This document shows, in pieces, positions 8,066 to 15,535 of a stretch of DNA of 19,981 nt. The DNA comes from SZUA-287 sp036397975 (lineage in GTDB: Bacteria > Bacteroidota > Ignavibacteria > UBA10030 > UBA6906). The stretch covers positions 1-19,981 of the forward strand of contig DASWHW010000188.1 of NCBI GenBank assembly GCA_036397975.1, read 5' to 3'. The notes below the pieces were generated by a model that was given only the letters and a program-made list of their open reading frames with translations, was not told where the DNA came from and ran no database searches. The translations under genes were made by a program, and so were the position numbers. Numbering within the stretch: the stretch's first letter is position 1; each line of letters starts with the position of its first letter.

Positions 8066-8094
8066 AATGTAACCAAATGACCCTAGAGATTCAA
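8066..8094 (-). promoter_or_regulatory. Candidate sigma70-type promoter of the barrel gene ending at 7225
   Basis: On the minus strand TTGAAT (plus 8089-8094), a 17-nt spacer and TACATT (8066-8071) precede the gene that starts at 8016. The leader would be about 43 nt. Confidence 0.45.
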
Positions 8095-8104
8095 TCACGG
8101 TTGG

Positions 8105-8133
8105 TTGATTCTCCCGGTGAACTTGGATATATT
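8105..8133 (+). promoter_or_regulatory. Candidate sigma70-type promoter of the exported protein at 8186
   Basis: TTGATT (8105-8110), a 17-nt spacer and TATATT (8128-8133). Transcription near 8140 would leave a leader of about 46 nt. The -35 is 10 nt from the -35 of the opposite promoter. The TTG that could serve as an upstream start codon at 8105 is this -35 element. Confidence 0.5.
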
Positions 8134-8185
8134 GAGCGGCCTTTTGAATCTACCTTCACGTGATTATATAGATATTATTTTGAAG

Positions 8186-9043
8186 ATGATCATTCGCTTT
8201 GTTCTCCTCATCTCCTCCCTGCTGAGCATGTCTCTTTGTGGTCGTGCCCAAACGATATTTCTTATGGATCGTACTCTCCTCCCCCCTTTGACTGCGAATG
8301 TACAAGAACCCCGAACAGGGCTGCGAAAGGAAATCGGAAGCTCCCGGCTGAAGATCGATATCGGATCCACCATCGATGTAGTTCGCTTTCAAATGTCTCC
8401 TGAACAATCGCTCAGCCTCGGCATAGACTTTTTTGTTTACGCTCTTTCAACAGGCAATGAGGGCCTACGACTTCAGATCGATGCCGCGGATGGCTTTTTT
8501 GGCGGTCACGTAGGATATCGGTCGACAGGCACGAGTGTGGACCATTTCTTCCGGTTCCGTTTTCTTCACCTCAGTGCTCATTTCCTCGACGGACACTTCG
8601 ATCCGTTTACAGGTGATTGGAAAGGGGGCCGACCTCCCATAGCCTTCACTCGAGACTTTGCAGAACTGGTCGGCGGGATAAACCTGTCGCCGGGAAATGC
8701 TCATCTGATGTTGTATGCTGGATTCAGCTACGGGGTGCTCGTTCGACCTGCCACAATTGATAAGGTCGAGTATCTTTTCGGAGGAGAACTGCGTTGGAGT
8801 GAGGCATTGGGATCATTGTTCGCAAAGCCATGGAACATTTACATCGCCGATCATGCAGCCGTGATCGGGATCCCGGAGAGTGTCACATCGAACACGGTTG
8901 AAGCCGGAGTGAAATTCGGTTCATGGGAAGGACGGGGACTCCGCCTCTACGCCAGCTTCGCCGTTGGATTGGATGTGTTTCATCAGTACTACGACGTGTA
9001 TCGCCAATCCTGGGGATTCGGTTTCTCCTACGATATCCTCTGA
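8186..9043 (+). CDS. Hypothetical exported beta-rich protein, DUF1207-like
   Basis: A 285-residue protein. The ATG at 8186 is chosen because it begins a clean signal peptide (MIIRFVLLISSLLSMSLCG, then RAQ); the longer frame opens with a TTG that is part of the promoter. The mature protein starts with FLMDRTLLPPLTANVQEPR and continues as amphipathic strands. The C-terminus has a strand pair LRLYASFAVGLDVFHQYYDV, followed by WGFGFSYDIL, a barrel-like end. The order 'PPLTANVQEPR...', a Gly-rich middle, an ADH-containing strand and a closing GFGFSYD resembles DUF1207-type outer-membrane proteins. I judge this by eye only. Function is unknown. It is divergent from another barrel-like gene, and its stop is 2 nt from the convergent methyltransferase stop. 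Confidence 0.75.
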   Translation: MIIRFVLLISSLLSMSLCGRAQTIFLMDRTLLPPLTANVQEPRTGLRKEIGSSRLKIDIGSTIDVVRFQMSPEQSLSLGIDFFVYALSTGNEGLRLQIDAADGFFGGHVGYRSTGTSVDHFFRFRFLHLSAHFLDGHFDPFTGDWKGGRPPIAFTRDFAELVGGINLSPGNAHLMLYAGFSYGVLVRPATIDKVEYLFGGELRWSEALGSLFAKPWNIYIADHAAVIGIPESVTSNTVEAGVKFGSWEGRGLRLYASFAVGLDVFHQYYDVYRQSWGFGFSYDIL

Positions 9044-9045
9044 AC

Positions 9046-9714
9046 TCAACGGGAAGCGCGCTCGATTGACCAATGGCGGTCGCTCGCCAGCGAAATGCTC
9101 ACGTGGTGAATCCCCGCAGCCTCAACTAGTTCTTTCACCTCCGGAATCGATAACGCTGCACAAAGGGAATCGCGAAACAGTTTCTGCTGATAGACATTGT
9201 CGTCTCCTGCATACATTCGGACGAGTCTTTCGACCTGATCCATGCTCTCAGGACGAAGCAAGTCCATAATGAAAATACCTCCCCCTTTCTTCACGACCCT
9301 CCTCACCTCTTTGAAAAAGCCAAGTGGCTCAGGAATGTGGTGGACGATGCTGTTTGATATCACCATGTCATAGGATTCCTCATCGAACGGAAGCTCCTTC
9401 GCATCCAGAAGGTGAACAACTACACGGCTTGAGAGTCCAGCAGCATCAATGTTCTTGCGCGCGAGCTTGAGCATTTCTGCCGACAAATCTACGGCGTGAA
9501 CGCCAAGCTCCTTCTTTCCCGCTTTTTGCAGCATCAGGATTGGAATGCGCGCTGTGCCTGTCCCAAGATCAAGAAGAACACCTGTCTTCGGCGCGAGAGC
9601 AACGGCTTTTTCTGCGAAGCCGCTGTTCACTTCAGTGAAATCCATGCTGTCATATTCCACTGCATCCTGCTCGGTATCCATCACTTCAGGTTCAAGTACT
9701 CTCGGAATGCTCAT
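9046..9714 (-). CDS. Class I SAM-dependent methyltransferase
   Basis: A 222-residue Rossmann-fold methyltransferase. Motif I is LLDLGTGTARIP (47-58), the acidic residue that binds the SAM ribose is in VHAVDLS (Asp76), motif III is VVHLLDAKELPF with Asp104, and motif IV is MVISNSIVHHI, followed by LGFFKEVRRVVKKGGGIFI. The form is that of the methyltransferase type 11 group, which acts on small molecules or lipids; no substrate is evident. Its ATG overlaps the stop of the HD-domain gene upstream (ATGA at 9711-9714), so the two are translationally coupled. Confidence 0.93.
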   Translation of the reverse strand: MSIPRVLEPEVMDTEQDAVEYDSMDFTEVNSGFAEKAVALAPKTGVLLDLGTGTARIPILMLQKAGKKELGVHAVDLSAEMLKLARKNIDAAGLSSRVVVHLLDAKELPFDEESYDMVISNSIVHHIPEPLGFFKEVRRVVKKGGGIFIMDLLRPESMDQVERLVRMYAGDDNVYQQKLFRDSLCAALSIPEVKELVEAAGIHHVSISLASDRHWSIERASR

Positions 9715-10268
9715 GATCGTAGCCCGAGTTCTGAGGAGACAGGTTTCAACGCCTCAATAAGAAAAGTAATATGCTCATCAAGCGGGACTCCCAATTCTTC
9801 AACCCCCTGATAGATGTCTTCCCGGCTCACACCCCTGGCAAATGCTTTGTCCTTCATTTTCTTCTTCACCGATGATACGCCCAGATCGGCGATTCCGTTC
9901 GGTCGCACCATACCACAGGCGACGATAAATCCGGCGAGTTCGTCGCTGGCGAAAAGTGCTTTTGCCATCGTTGTCTCGCGGGAAACGTTGATTGGAGGAA
10001 CATGACCGAGAATTGCCTGACGGATATCATCCGGATAACCCTGCTCTTTTAGAATCTCAGAACCCTTCATCGGGTGATCGGGAACGTTCGGATACATCTC
10101 ATAATCGAAGTCATGGAGCAGACCAACTACTCCCCATTTCTCACGATCTTCCCCGAACTTGCCCGCGTACGCTCTCATTGCCGCTTCGACTGCGAGCGCA
10201 TGCTTACGCAAGCTGTCGCTCTTTGTGTACTCATGGAGAAGTGATAGGGCTTCTTCTCGGGTTTTCAT
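9711..10268 (-). CDS. HD-domain metal-dependent phosphohydrolase
   Basis: A 185-residue protein of the HD superfamily. The expected metal ligands are His23 (LRKHALAVE), the His52-Asp53 pair in GLLHDFDYE and Asp109 (ASDELAGF). His65 (DHPMKG) and His89 (LGHVPP) are also present, giving a second-site-like pattern as in HDIG/YqeK-type hydrolases. Such small stand-alone HD proteins hydrolyse nucleotide or phosphate esters; the substrate is unknown. GAGG lies 4 nt before the ATG. The gene is coupled by ATGA to the methyltransferase downstream and divergent from the small membrane protein at 10350. Confidence 0.9.
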   Translation of the reverse strand: MKTREEALSLLHEYTKSDSLRKHALAVEAAMRAYAGKFGEDREKWGVVGLLHDFDYEMYPNVPDHPMKGSEILKEQGYPDDIRQAILGHVPPINVSRETTMAKALFASDELAGFIVACGMVRPNGIADLGVSSVKKKMKDKAFARGVSREDIYQGVEELGVPLDEHITFLIEALKPVSSELGLRS

Positions 10269-10284
10269 TCTCCCTCAAACGATG

Positions 10285-10314
10285 TTGACATTAATGGATG
10301 AGTCTGTGTATCAT
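10285..10314 (+). promoter_or_regulatory. Candidate sigma70-type promoter of the small membrane protein gene
   Basis: A perfect TTGACA (10285-10290), an 18-nt spacer and TATCAT (10309-10314). Transcription from about 10321 leaves a leader of about 29 nt to the ATG at 10350. A minus-strand TTGACT at 10316-10321 might be the -35 of the HD gene, but I found no good -10 for it. Confidence 0.45.
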
Positions 10315-10349
10315 GAGTCAAATGATTGTTCATCCTGAGGCCTTGTGCT

Positions 10350-10595
10350 ATGACTGTTACCGTTCTCGCTGTTCTGTTTCTCGCGTTGGTCCTTGCGGTC
10401 GCCCTTTTCGGATTCCGGGCTGTTATCACCCGTGGCAAGTCCCCGGACGACCTTCAGAATGAGCGATGTTCAATCTGTCGACAGAGCATCAATAAGACGA
10501 GCATGATTGAACGGGAAATCGGCGACTACAAAGTTCTTTACTTCTGCTCGTCATGCATTGCCGCGCTCCAACGCGATCTCACGATGAAGAACTGA
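10350..10595 (+). CDS. Small membrane protein with a four-cysteine zinc-ribbon-like tail
   Basis: An 81-residue protein with one N-terminal transmembrane helix (about residues 2-21, MTVTVLAVLFLALVLAVALF). The soluble tail has two CxxC pairs (Cys40/Cys43 and Cys66/Cys69) 22 residues apart, spacing suited to a zinc ribbon. The ATG at 10350 is preferred over an upstream TTG at 10326, since GAGG (10337-10340) precedes it and the TTG would sit directly at the promoter. The positive residues after the helix (R23, R28, K30) put the tail in the cytoplasm. I recognise no family or function. Its stop is 1 nt from the convergent nth stop. Confidence 0.7.
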   Translation: MTVTVLAVLFLALVLAVALFGFRAVITRGKSPDDLQNERCSICRQSINKTSMIEREIGDYKVLYFCSSCIAALQRDLTMKN

Positions 10596-10596
10596 C

Positions 10597-11286
10597 TTAC
10601 CCGAAGCTATGCGCCGATGGGCAAAGATCAGCGACAGCGCAGCCGCTGCAAAGAGGTTTTCGAGCGTTGCACGTCTTCCTTCCATGCAGAATCAAAACGG
10701 TTCCTACATCAATCCAATCTTCCTTCTGAAAAACGGTCATAAGATCTTCCTCGACCTTTTCCGCCGTCTTCTCGTTAGAGAATCCCAACCGTTGTGACAG
10801 GCGATGAACATGAGTATCCACAACCACACCGACGCTGATGTTAAATGCCTGTCCCAGCACCACATTGGCTGTCTTCCTTCCAACACCCGGAAGGAGAACA
10901 AGTTCTTCCATTGTGGAAGGGACGATTCCACCATGACGTTCTATGAGCGCACGACTGCATCCTATAATGCTCTTTGACTTCATACGAAAGAAGCCTGTTG
11001 ACCGGATATCCTCTTCCAACTCTTCTTGTACGACATTCGCGAAATGCGCAGGCGTCGGATATTTTTGGAAGAGGCCGGGCGTCACCATATTCACCCGTTC
11101 GTCCGTGCACTGGGCAGAAAGAATCGTAGCGATGAGGAGTTGAAATGGCGACTCATGATGGAGTGCCGTGTGGGCGCGCGGAAATTCCTTTCGAAGTCTT
11201 CCCAGGATCTCTGATGCACGGAGCTTCAAGGACTCAGGAGATTCTTTCTTTGTCTTTTTGAGGGGAATGGATTTCTTCCTGCCCAT
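10597..11286 (-). CDS. nth: Endonuclease III (DNA glycosylase / AP lyase)
   Basis: A 229-residue base-excision-repair enzyme that removes oxidised pyrimidines and cleaves the resulting abasic site. The helix-hairpin-helix motif is LLPGVGRKTANVV, with catalytic Lys138; catalytic Asp157 is in VVDTHVHRL. The [4Fe-4S] cluster ligands are Cys206, Cys213, Cys216 and Cys222 (C-x6-C-x2-C-x5-C), as in the family. The ATG at 11286 is chosen; the frame extends upstream to a TTG at 11355 inside the ferredoxin gene. The N-terminus has a lysine-rich tail (MGRKKSIPLKKTKK), longer than in E. coli Nth. It is last in the polX-ecsC-ferredoxin-nth operon, 25 nt after the ferredoxin stop. Confidence 0.97.
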   Translation of the reverse strand: MGRKKSIPLKKTKKESPESLKLRASEILGRLRKEFPRAHTALHHESPFQLLIATILSAQCTDERVNMVTPGLFQKYPTPAHFANVVQEELEEDIRSTGFFRMKSKSIIGCSRALIERHGGIVPSTMEELVLLPGVGRKTANVVLGQAFNISVGVVVDTHVHRLSQRLGFSNEKTAEKVEEDLMTVFQKEDWIDVGTVLILHGRKTCNARKPLCSGCAVADLCPSAHSFG

Positions 11287-11311
11287 AGGGTGTTCTACCG
11301 ATAGTCCGGGA

Positions 11312-11695
11312 TTATTTATTGAGAAGATCCGCCGGGGGAATATTGAGCTTTGCAAATTGCAGCGCGGACGGCTTGTACCGGGAATCCTTGATCAAGAGTC
11401 GTTGCACCACTTCTCCGTGGATGATTGTACGGTCAACGATTTCCGGGATGTCTTCCTTCTTCACGCCGCCGTACCAAACTCCTTCGGGATAGATCACCAT
11501 GCTTACTCCATATTCACACGCATCCAGGCATCCTGACTTATTCCCGCGAACAATTCCGGCAAGCCCTTTTTTCTTCAATTCCGCGTTCAACGTAGCGCGA
11601 ACTTCTTCCGAGCCTTTGCGCAGGCAGCACCCTTTGGGGTGCCCCTCAGGGCGCTCATTGAGACAAACGAAGACGTGGCGTTTGAACCGGGTCAT
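11312..11695 (-). CDS. Thioredoxin-like [2Fe-2S] ferredoxin
   Basis: A 127-residue protein. Cysteines lie at 11 (HVFVCLNERP), 23/24 (KGCCLRKGS), 56 and 60 (SGCLDACEYG). The C-x12-C and C-x3-C arrangement is that of thioredoxin-fold (Shethna-type) [2Fe-2S] ferredoxins. Family members act as small electron carriers or in cluster handling; the partner is unknown here. Its ATG overlaps the stop of the EcsC gene (ATGA at 11692-11695), and nth follows 25 nt downstream. Cotranscription with an Fe-S enzyme (Nth) is suggestive, but supply of the Nth [4Fe-4S] cluster by this protein is only an inference. Confidence 0.9.
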   Translation of the reverse strand: MTRFKRHVFVCLNERPEGHPKGCCLRKGSEEVRATLNAELKKKGLAGIVRGNKSGCLDACEYGVSMVIYPEGVWYGGVKKEDIPEIVDRTIIHGEVVQRLLIKDSRYKPSALQFAKLNIPPADLLNK

Positions 11696-12507
11696 GACTT
11701 ACTCCTTGCTCGTTCAAAATACTTCCGCCGTTCCTCGTATTCTGTTTTGACTCGTTCGGCGCCGTAAATGCGTTCAAGTCGGCGGATGATAAAATGCCCG
11801 CGTGCCATTTGCTGAAAGTGTTCCATGAAAAGAACATTAATCGTTGCTCCACCGAGAGCACCAATTGCAGGAACAGCCTGGGCAACGATCTTCTCAGAGA
11901 CCGTCGCACTGAATCGCGACGCTATGAGTGCAACAATTCGGACAATGACTGGAGCGCCTTCCTGCGCGAGTCCCCGATGTGCGATGAACTGTGCAGCTTC
12001 CGCGAGTGCCCGGGCCAACGTCGCACGAACTGCATAATATCCGGTGTCCACCGCATCATCCGACGATCGATTCCCGCCAAGAGCGAATACCTCGATACAC
12101 GCGAGCTTTGTCTCAATGGCTGAGAGTTCTTCACCTTCGCTTTGTGCAATATCTGCGATCGAACGAAGCATGATTGTTGTGGAAACCGGAAGCTCCACTG
12201 CAAGAGCTGGCAATCCAAACATTCCTCCGGCGAAGCCGCTTGTCCCCACAAGTGCTTTGTGAAATCGATTTGCAGAGCTCGCCCCTCGCTTTTCCTTGAG
12301 CGTTCGTAATGCGAGTCCAAGAGCCTTTTCAATAGCACCTCTAGCAGCATTAGTGATGAGATCGCCAGCCCTTTCGGGAAGTCCTTTGATTGCTTTTTCG
12401 AGAGGCATGCCGAGGAAGTTCGTCAATCTGGCAATGAAGCCGGGGTTTTCCAGGGCATTGATTGCTCTGTCCAACTCGTCTCTATGGTGCTGCGCAATCT
12501 CCGTCAT
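11692..12507 (-). CDS. EcsC family protein
   Basis: A 271-residue protein. The frame is open upstream to 12576, but the ATG at 12507 overlaps the polX stop (ATGA at 12504-12507), which fixes the start. The core with GGMFGLPALAVELPVSTT (94-111) and IMLRSIADIAQSEGEEL (112-128), then a Cys/Phe/Gly segment CIEVFALGG (137-145), is typical of the EcsC family. The C-terminal half is hydrophobic with helices near residues 185-230, consistent with peripheral or integral membrane association. EcsC was named from the Bacillus ecs locus; its biochemical role is not established. It lies between polX and a ferredoxin gene. Confidence 0.88.
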   Translation of the reverse strand: MTEIAQHHRDELDRAINALENPGFIARLTNFLGMPLEKAIKGLPERAGDLITNAARGAIEKALGLALRTLKEKRGASSANRFHKALVGTSGFAGGMFGLPALAVELPVSTTIMLRSIADIAQSEGEELSAIETKLACIEVFALGGNRSSDDAVDTGYYAVRATLARALAEAAQFIAHRGLAQEGAPVIVRIVALIASRFSATVSEKIVAQAVPAIGALGGATINVLFMEHFQQMARGHFIIRRLERIYGAERVKTEYEERRKYFERARSKS

Positions 12508-14249
12508 TTTCGATCGAACAGGGCAGTGACCTCTTGTGCCGAACGCGTGTTCAACACATTCTTTGCCTCCAGCCATCCTTTGCGGGCAATTCCCACACCG
12601 AAGAACACGTCACTGAGAGATGACGCGCTGTGTGCATCGGGATTGATGGCCAGCATCACTTCCTTTTCTCGCGCATATTTACAGAGCCGCCAGTCAAGAT
12701 CAAACCTCGAAGGGTGAGAATTGATCTCGATGATCTTTCCATAATCAGAGGCAGCGTCGATTACCTTTATCATGTCGACCGGATAACCGTCGCGGGATAA
12801 TAGCAAGCGTCCAGTCGGATGACCAAGCATCGTCGTTCGTTTATGCTTGAGTGCTTTAATGACGCGTTTCGTCATTTCTGCCTCAGTCATTTTGAAACTG
12901 CTATGAACAGATATAACAACGTACTCAAATAGAGAGAGCGTCTTCTCGGACCAATCGAGATCGCCATTGGGAAGAATATCACATTCCGTCCCTTTGAAGA
13001 GACGGAAATTCTTTAGCCTCGCGTTGAGGGCATCGATCTCTTTGACCTGTTCCTTCACGCGCGCATCAGAAAGCCCACGTGCATAGGCAGCAGCCTTGCT
13101 GTGGTCCGCGACCCCAAAGTACTCCCAACCGAGCGCCTGCGCCGCCTTTGCCATCTCTTCTATGGAATTAGCGCCGTCGCTATAGGTGGTGTGACAATGA
13201 AATGTGCCGCGAATATCCTTTTCCTCAATGAGCCTCGGGAGTTTCCCGTTTTCTGCAGCCTCAATCTCCCCCAAGTTTTCCCGGAGTTCAGGCTCAACGT
13301 ATCGTAGGCCAAGGGCTTTGTAGAGATCAGACTCCGTTTTACATTGTACCACCTGCTTTGCCTTTCCGCGCGTTTCCTCTGCATCAAGATTAGAAAAGCC
13401 ATATTCGTTCAAGCTCCAGCCGATTTTTCGTGCACGCGATCTCATCTCCACGTTATGTTCCTTACTTCCCGTAAAGTAATTGAGGGCAAAGGCAAATTCT
13501 TTATCCTCGACTATGCGAAGATCACAGTTGATGCCCCCTTCAAGGACAACGCTCGACTTCGTTTCTCCCTGCGCAACAATCGATGTCACATCCGGATGTT
13601 TTACAAAGACATCCATCAGGCGCTTGCAGTCTTTCGCTTTCGCACTGACAACGATATCAATATCGCCAATGACCTCTTTCCTTCGGCGCAAACTCCCGGC
13701 AACCTCTGCCCGGATGACTCCTCGTTCCTTCCTTAAGTCATCGAAAATACGGTCCGCGGATGTTCGCGCCTTCGGGTAAAGTACCCTGTCGCTCCGAGTT
13801 CGAAGCGCCTGCAAACCTCTGAGGATATTGTCCTGAGTTTTCTTCCCAAATCCATCAAGCTCCGCAACTCGATCCTCTCGAATCGCTTTCTCGAGGTCTT
13901 CGAGGCTTGAGATCTTCAACTTCTCGTAAATCGCCTTGACTTTCTTCGGGCCAAGTCCGGGAATGGAAAGCATCTGCACAACTCCATCGGGAAACGATCT
14001 ACGTAATTCCCGGTATTCGGCAGAGGCGCCTGTCGCATGCAGGTCTTTGATTATGACAGAGATGGCTTTGCCGACGCCACGTACCTCAAGCAGTTCTCCC
14101 GACGCGATAAGCTCGCCAAGATCGGACGTAATACCTTCTACTGCCCGGGCAGCATTTTGAAAAGCACGTGACTTAAATGGATTCGCTCCCTGCAGTTCGA
14201 GCAGAGTGCCCATTTCATCAAGAATGCGGACGATACCAGCTTTATCCAT
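12504..14249 (-). CDS. polX: DNA polymerase X with PHP 3'-5' exonuclease
   Basis: A 581-residue protein of the usual bacterial PolX length. In order it has an N-terminal helix-hairpin-helix region (about 1-145; VRGVGKAIS, IPGLGPKKVKAIY and LDGFGKKTQDNI), the X-family nucleotidyltransferase domain, and a C-terminal PHP domain. The nucleotidyltransferase has AGSLRRRKEVIGDIDIV, with catalytic Asp196 and Asp198 and a third Asp at 243 in INCDLRIV. The PHP domain begins GTFHCHTTYSDG (349-359) and has metal-binding motifs ADHSK (382-383), GTECDIL (Glu422), HSSF (His449), GHPTG (His477) and NPDAH (Asp538/His540). It fills gaps in base-excision repair and proofreads 3'-5'. It is first in an operon with ecsC, a ferredoxin and nth. 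Confidence 0.97.
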   Translation of the reverse strand: MDKAGIVRILDEMGTLLELQGANPFKSRAFQNAARAVEGITSDLGELIASGELLEVRGVGKAISVIIKDLHATGASAEYRELRRSFPDGVVQMLSIPGLGPKKVKAIYEKLKISSLEDLEKAIREDRVAELDGFGKKTQDNILRGLQALRTRSDRVLYPKARTSADRIFDDLRKERGVIRAEVAGSLRRRKEVIGDIDIVVSAKAKDCKRLMDVFVKHPDVTSIVAQGETKSSVVLEGGINCDLRIVEDKEFAFALNYFTGSKEHNVEMRSRARKIGWSLNEYGFSNLDAEETRGKAKQVVQCKTESDLYKALGLRYVEPELRENLGEIEAAENGKLPRLIEEKDIRGTFHCHTTYSDGANSIEEMAKAAQALGWEYFGVADHSKAAAYARGLSDARVKEQVKEIDALNARLKNFRLFKGTECDILPNGDLDWSEKTLSLFEYVVISVHSSFKMTEAEMTKRVIKALKHKRTTMLGHPTGRLLLSRDGYPVDMIKVIDAASDYGKIIEINSHPSRFDLDWRLCKYAREKEVMLAINPDAHSASSLSDVFFGVGIARKGWLEAKNVLNTRSAQEVTALFDRK

Positions 14250-14270
14250 GGATCAAGGAGTGTGAAAAAA

Positions 14271-14299
14271 AAAGTACAGAATAGACCTCTGAGAAGCAA
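14271..14299 (-). promoter_or_regulatory. Candidate promoter of the polX operon
   Basis: On the minus strand TTGCTT (plus 14294-14299), a 17-nt spacer and TACTTT (14271-14276) lie before the polX ATG at 14249. The leader would be only about 15 nt, with no clear Shine-Dalgarno. The hexamers are weaker than those at 536-564. Confidence 0.3.
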
Positions 14300-14337
14300 C
14301 CAGGCCCTCTACGCAGAAGGAATTGCGATCGTGATTC

Positions 14338-15483
14338 CTAGAACACGAGTCCGATGGAAACCAAGAGCATCGATGTCGGAATGTGAAGTTTCGTTGCAGT
14401 TGAGACTGTCCCCCGAGTTATCGTGATCTCGTAATCGGGTGAACCGCGGAGATAGCGGGTAGAAAGAGCGATCGTTCGATTGAAGAGAATTCCAACACCC
14501 GCGCCGTAAGAAACCGATGACGCAGATGAGGAAGCGGTCACAGTCTTTCGCGCAGGCTCATCAATGATTGTTTCCGGGGAAATACCATAGAGCGCACCCA
14601 GGTGGAGTGAGTACGACACTTCGATCTCGCTCGACACTTGCTGGAGCACTGTGATGCCTGTGGTGGGCCAAAGGTTAAACCAATGACCCGGAGTTACGGC
14701 AAATCCGGATCGGTTTTCTACATCGGAAAGATTAATGTTGTTGAATGATGCGAGTGCGCTCAAATGCCACGCAAGCATTTCGGAAACCGGAACGGTGAGA
14801 TCGCCGCCAAAGAAAAAGCCGAGCTTTGCGAGTCCTGCTCCTGCACCGGAAGCGGAACCGAACTCACCCACCGGCACGGAGGGACCGATATGAAAGGTGA
14901 ACAGATTGTTTCCGCCGGAACGTTTCGCAGAACGCTCCATCCAGTCCCGGGCGGCGGGTTCCATATCTTCCTCGTCCGGCCCTAGAGCAGCAGCAGGGTC
15001 TGAAGACTCCTGTGCGAGGAGGACGCGAAGAACAATAGACTTCTGACTATTCGAAATCCTGAAAAGCTCATAGGTTTCGACGCTGGACGATTCTCCCACC
15101 AGCGAGCCAACAATGCCTCCCAGTGCAACACCCACAAGCGGTCCGACAAGCGAACGAGACTCCTCTTCCGTTGAACTGGTTCTCTTCCGCAGGAGTTCAC
15201 TGGTGATGAATCCGGCAGCGCCTCCGAATGTTACACCCGAAAGCAGGCCAACACTCACCTTCCCCTCTCCCACTCTTCGGTAGATCACACTAATGTCTCC
15301 AACGGTAATCGGACGTTCAACAAGATGATGCCGAACGAACAATGTATCCAACGACATTCTCAACATTTCGGCGTCAGAAAGTGTTTCGCCACCCACAAGG
15401 GAGAAACTCCATCCGCCGTCTTGAGCATTGGCGAATGAAGCCATCATTGCTAAAAGAAAAGGAAATACCGCCACGCGTGTCAT
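14338..15483 (-). CDS. Hypothetical exported protein: glycine-rich hydrophobic centre and barrel-like C-terminus
   Basis: A 381-residue protein with a signal peptide (MTRVAVFPFLLAMMASFANA, cut before Gln21). After an N-terminal region there is a glycine-zipper-like hydrophobic stretch (about 78-130: VGLLSGVTFGGAAGF, then VGVALGGIVGSLVGE), an acidic linker, and a C-terminal region of amphipathic strands with NNLFTFHIGPSVP, GFFFGGDLTVP and YSLHLGALYGI, ending in LLVSIGLVF (terminal Phe). This suggests an outer-membrane barrel of about 190 residues preceded by a periplasmic or membrane-interacting part. I recognise no named family. It is upstream of polX, with 88 nt between them. A near-palindrome at 14319-14338 touches its stop codon. 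Confidence 0.75.
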   Translation of the reverse strand: MTRVAVFPFLLAMMASFANAQDGGWSFSLVGGETLSDAEMLRMSLDTLFVRHHLVERPITVGDISVIYRRVGEGKVSVGLLSGVTFGGAAGFITSELLRKRTSSTEEESRSLVGPLVGVALGGIVGSLVGESSSVETYELFRISNSQKSIVLRVLLAQESSDPAAALGPDEEDMEPAARDWMERSAKRSGGNNLFTFHIGPSVPVGEFGSASGAGAGLAKLGFFFGGDLTVPVSEMLAWHLSALASFNNINLSDVENRSGFAVTPGHWFNLWPTTGITVLQQVSSEIEVSYSLHLGALYGISPETIIDEPARKTVTASSSASSVSYGAGVGILFNRTIALSTRYLRGSPDYEITITRGTVSTATKLHIPTSMLLVSIGLVF

Positions 15484-15535
15484 CGCATGTTCCGTATTAT
15501 TGAAACCAGTGGGGGATTAGGTTTGCGTCGCGCAA

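Noticed and set aside
8105..8185. Longer version of the exported protein, starting at TTG 8105
   Set aside because: The TTG is part of the -35 hexamer, and the signal peptide begins at the ATG at 8186.
12508..12576. Longer EcsC protein starting at 12576
   Set aside because: It would overlap polX by over 70 nt and lacks family similarity; the ATGA overlap at 12504-12507 is the normal junction.
14319..14338. Near-palindrome GGAATTGCGATCGTGATTCC at the stop of the exported protein gene
   Set aside because: On the transcribed (minus) strand two central pairs are C-A mismatches and no U-tract follows; it is noted but not called a terminator.
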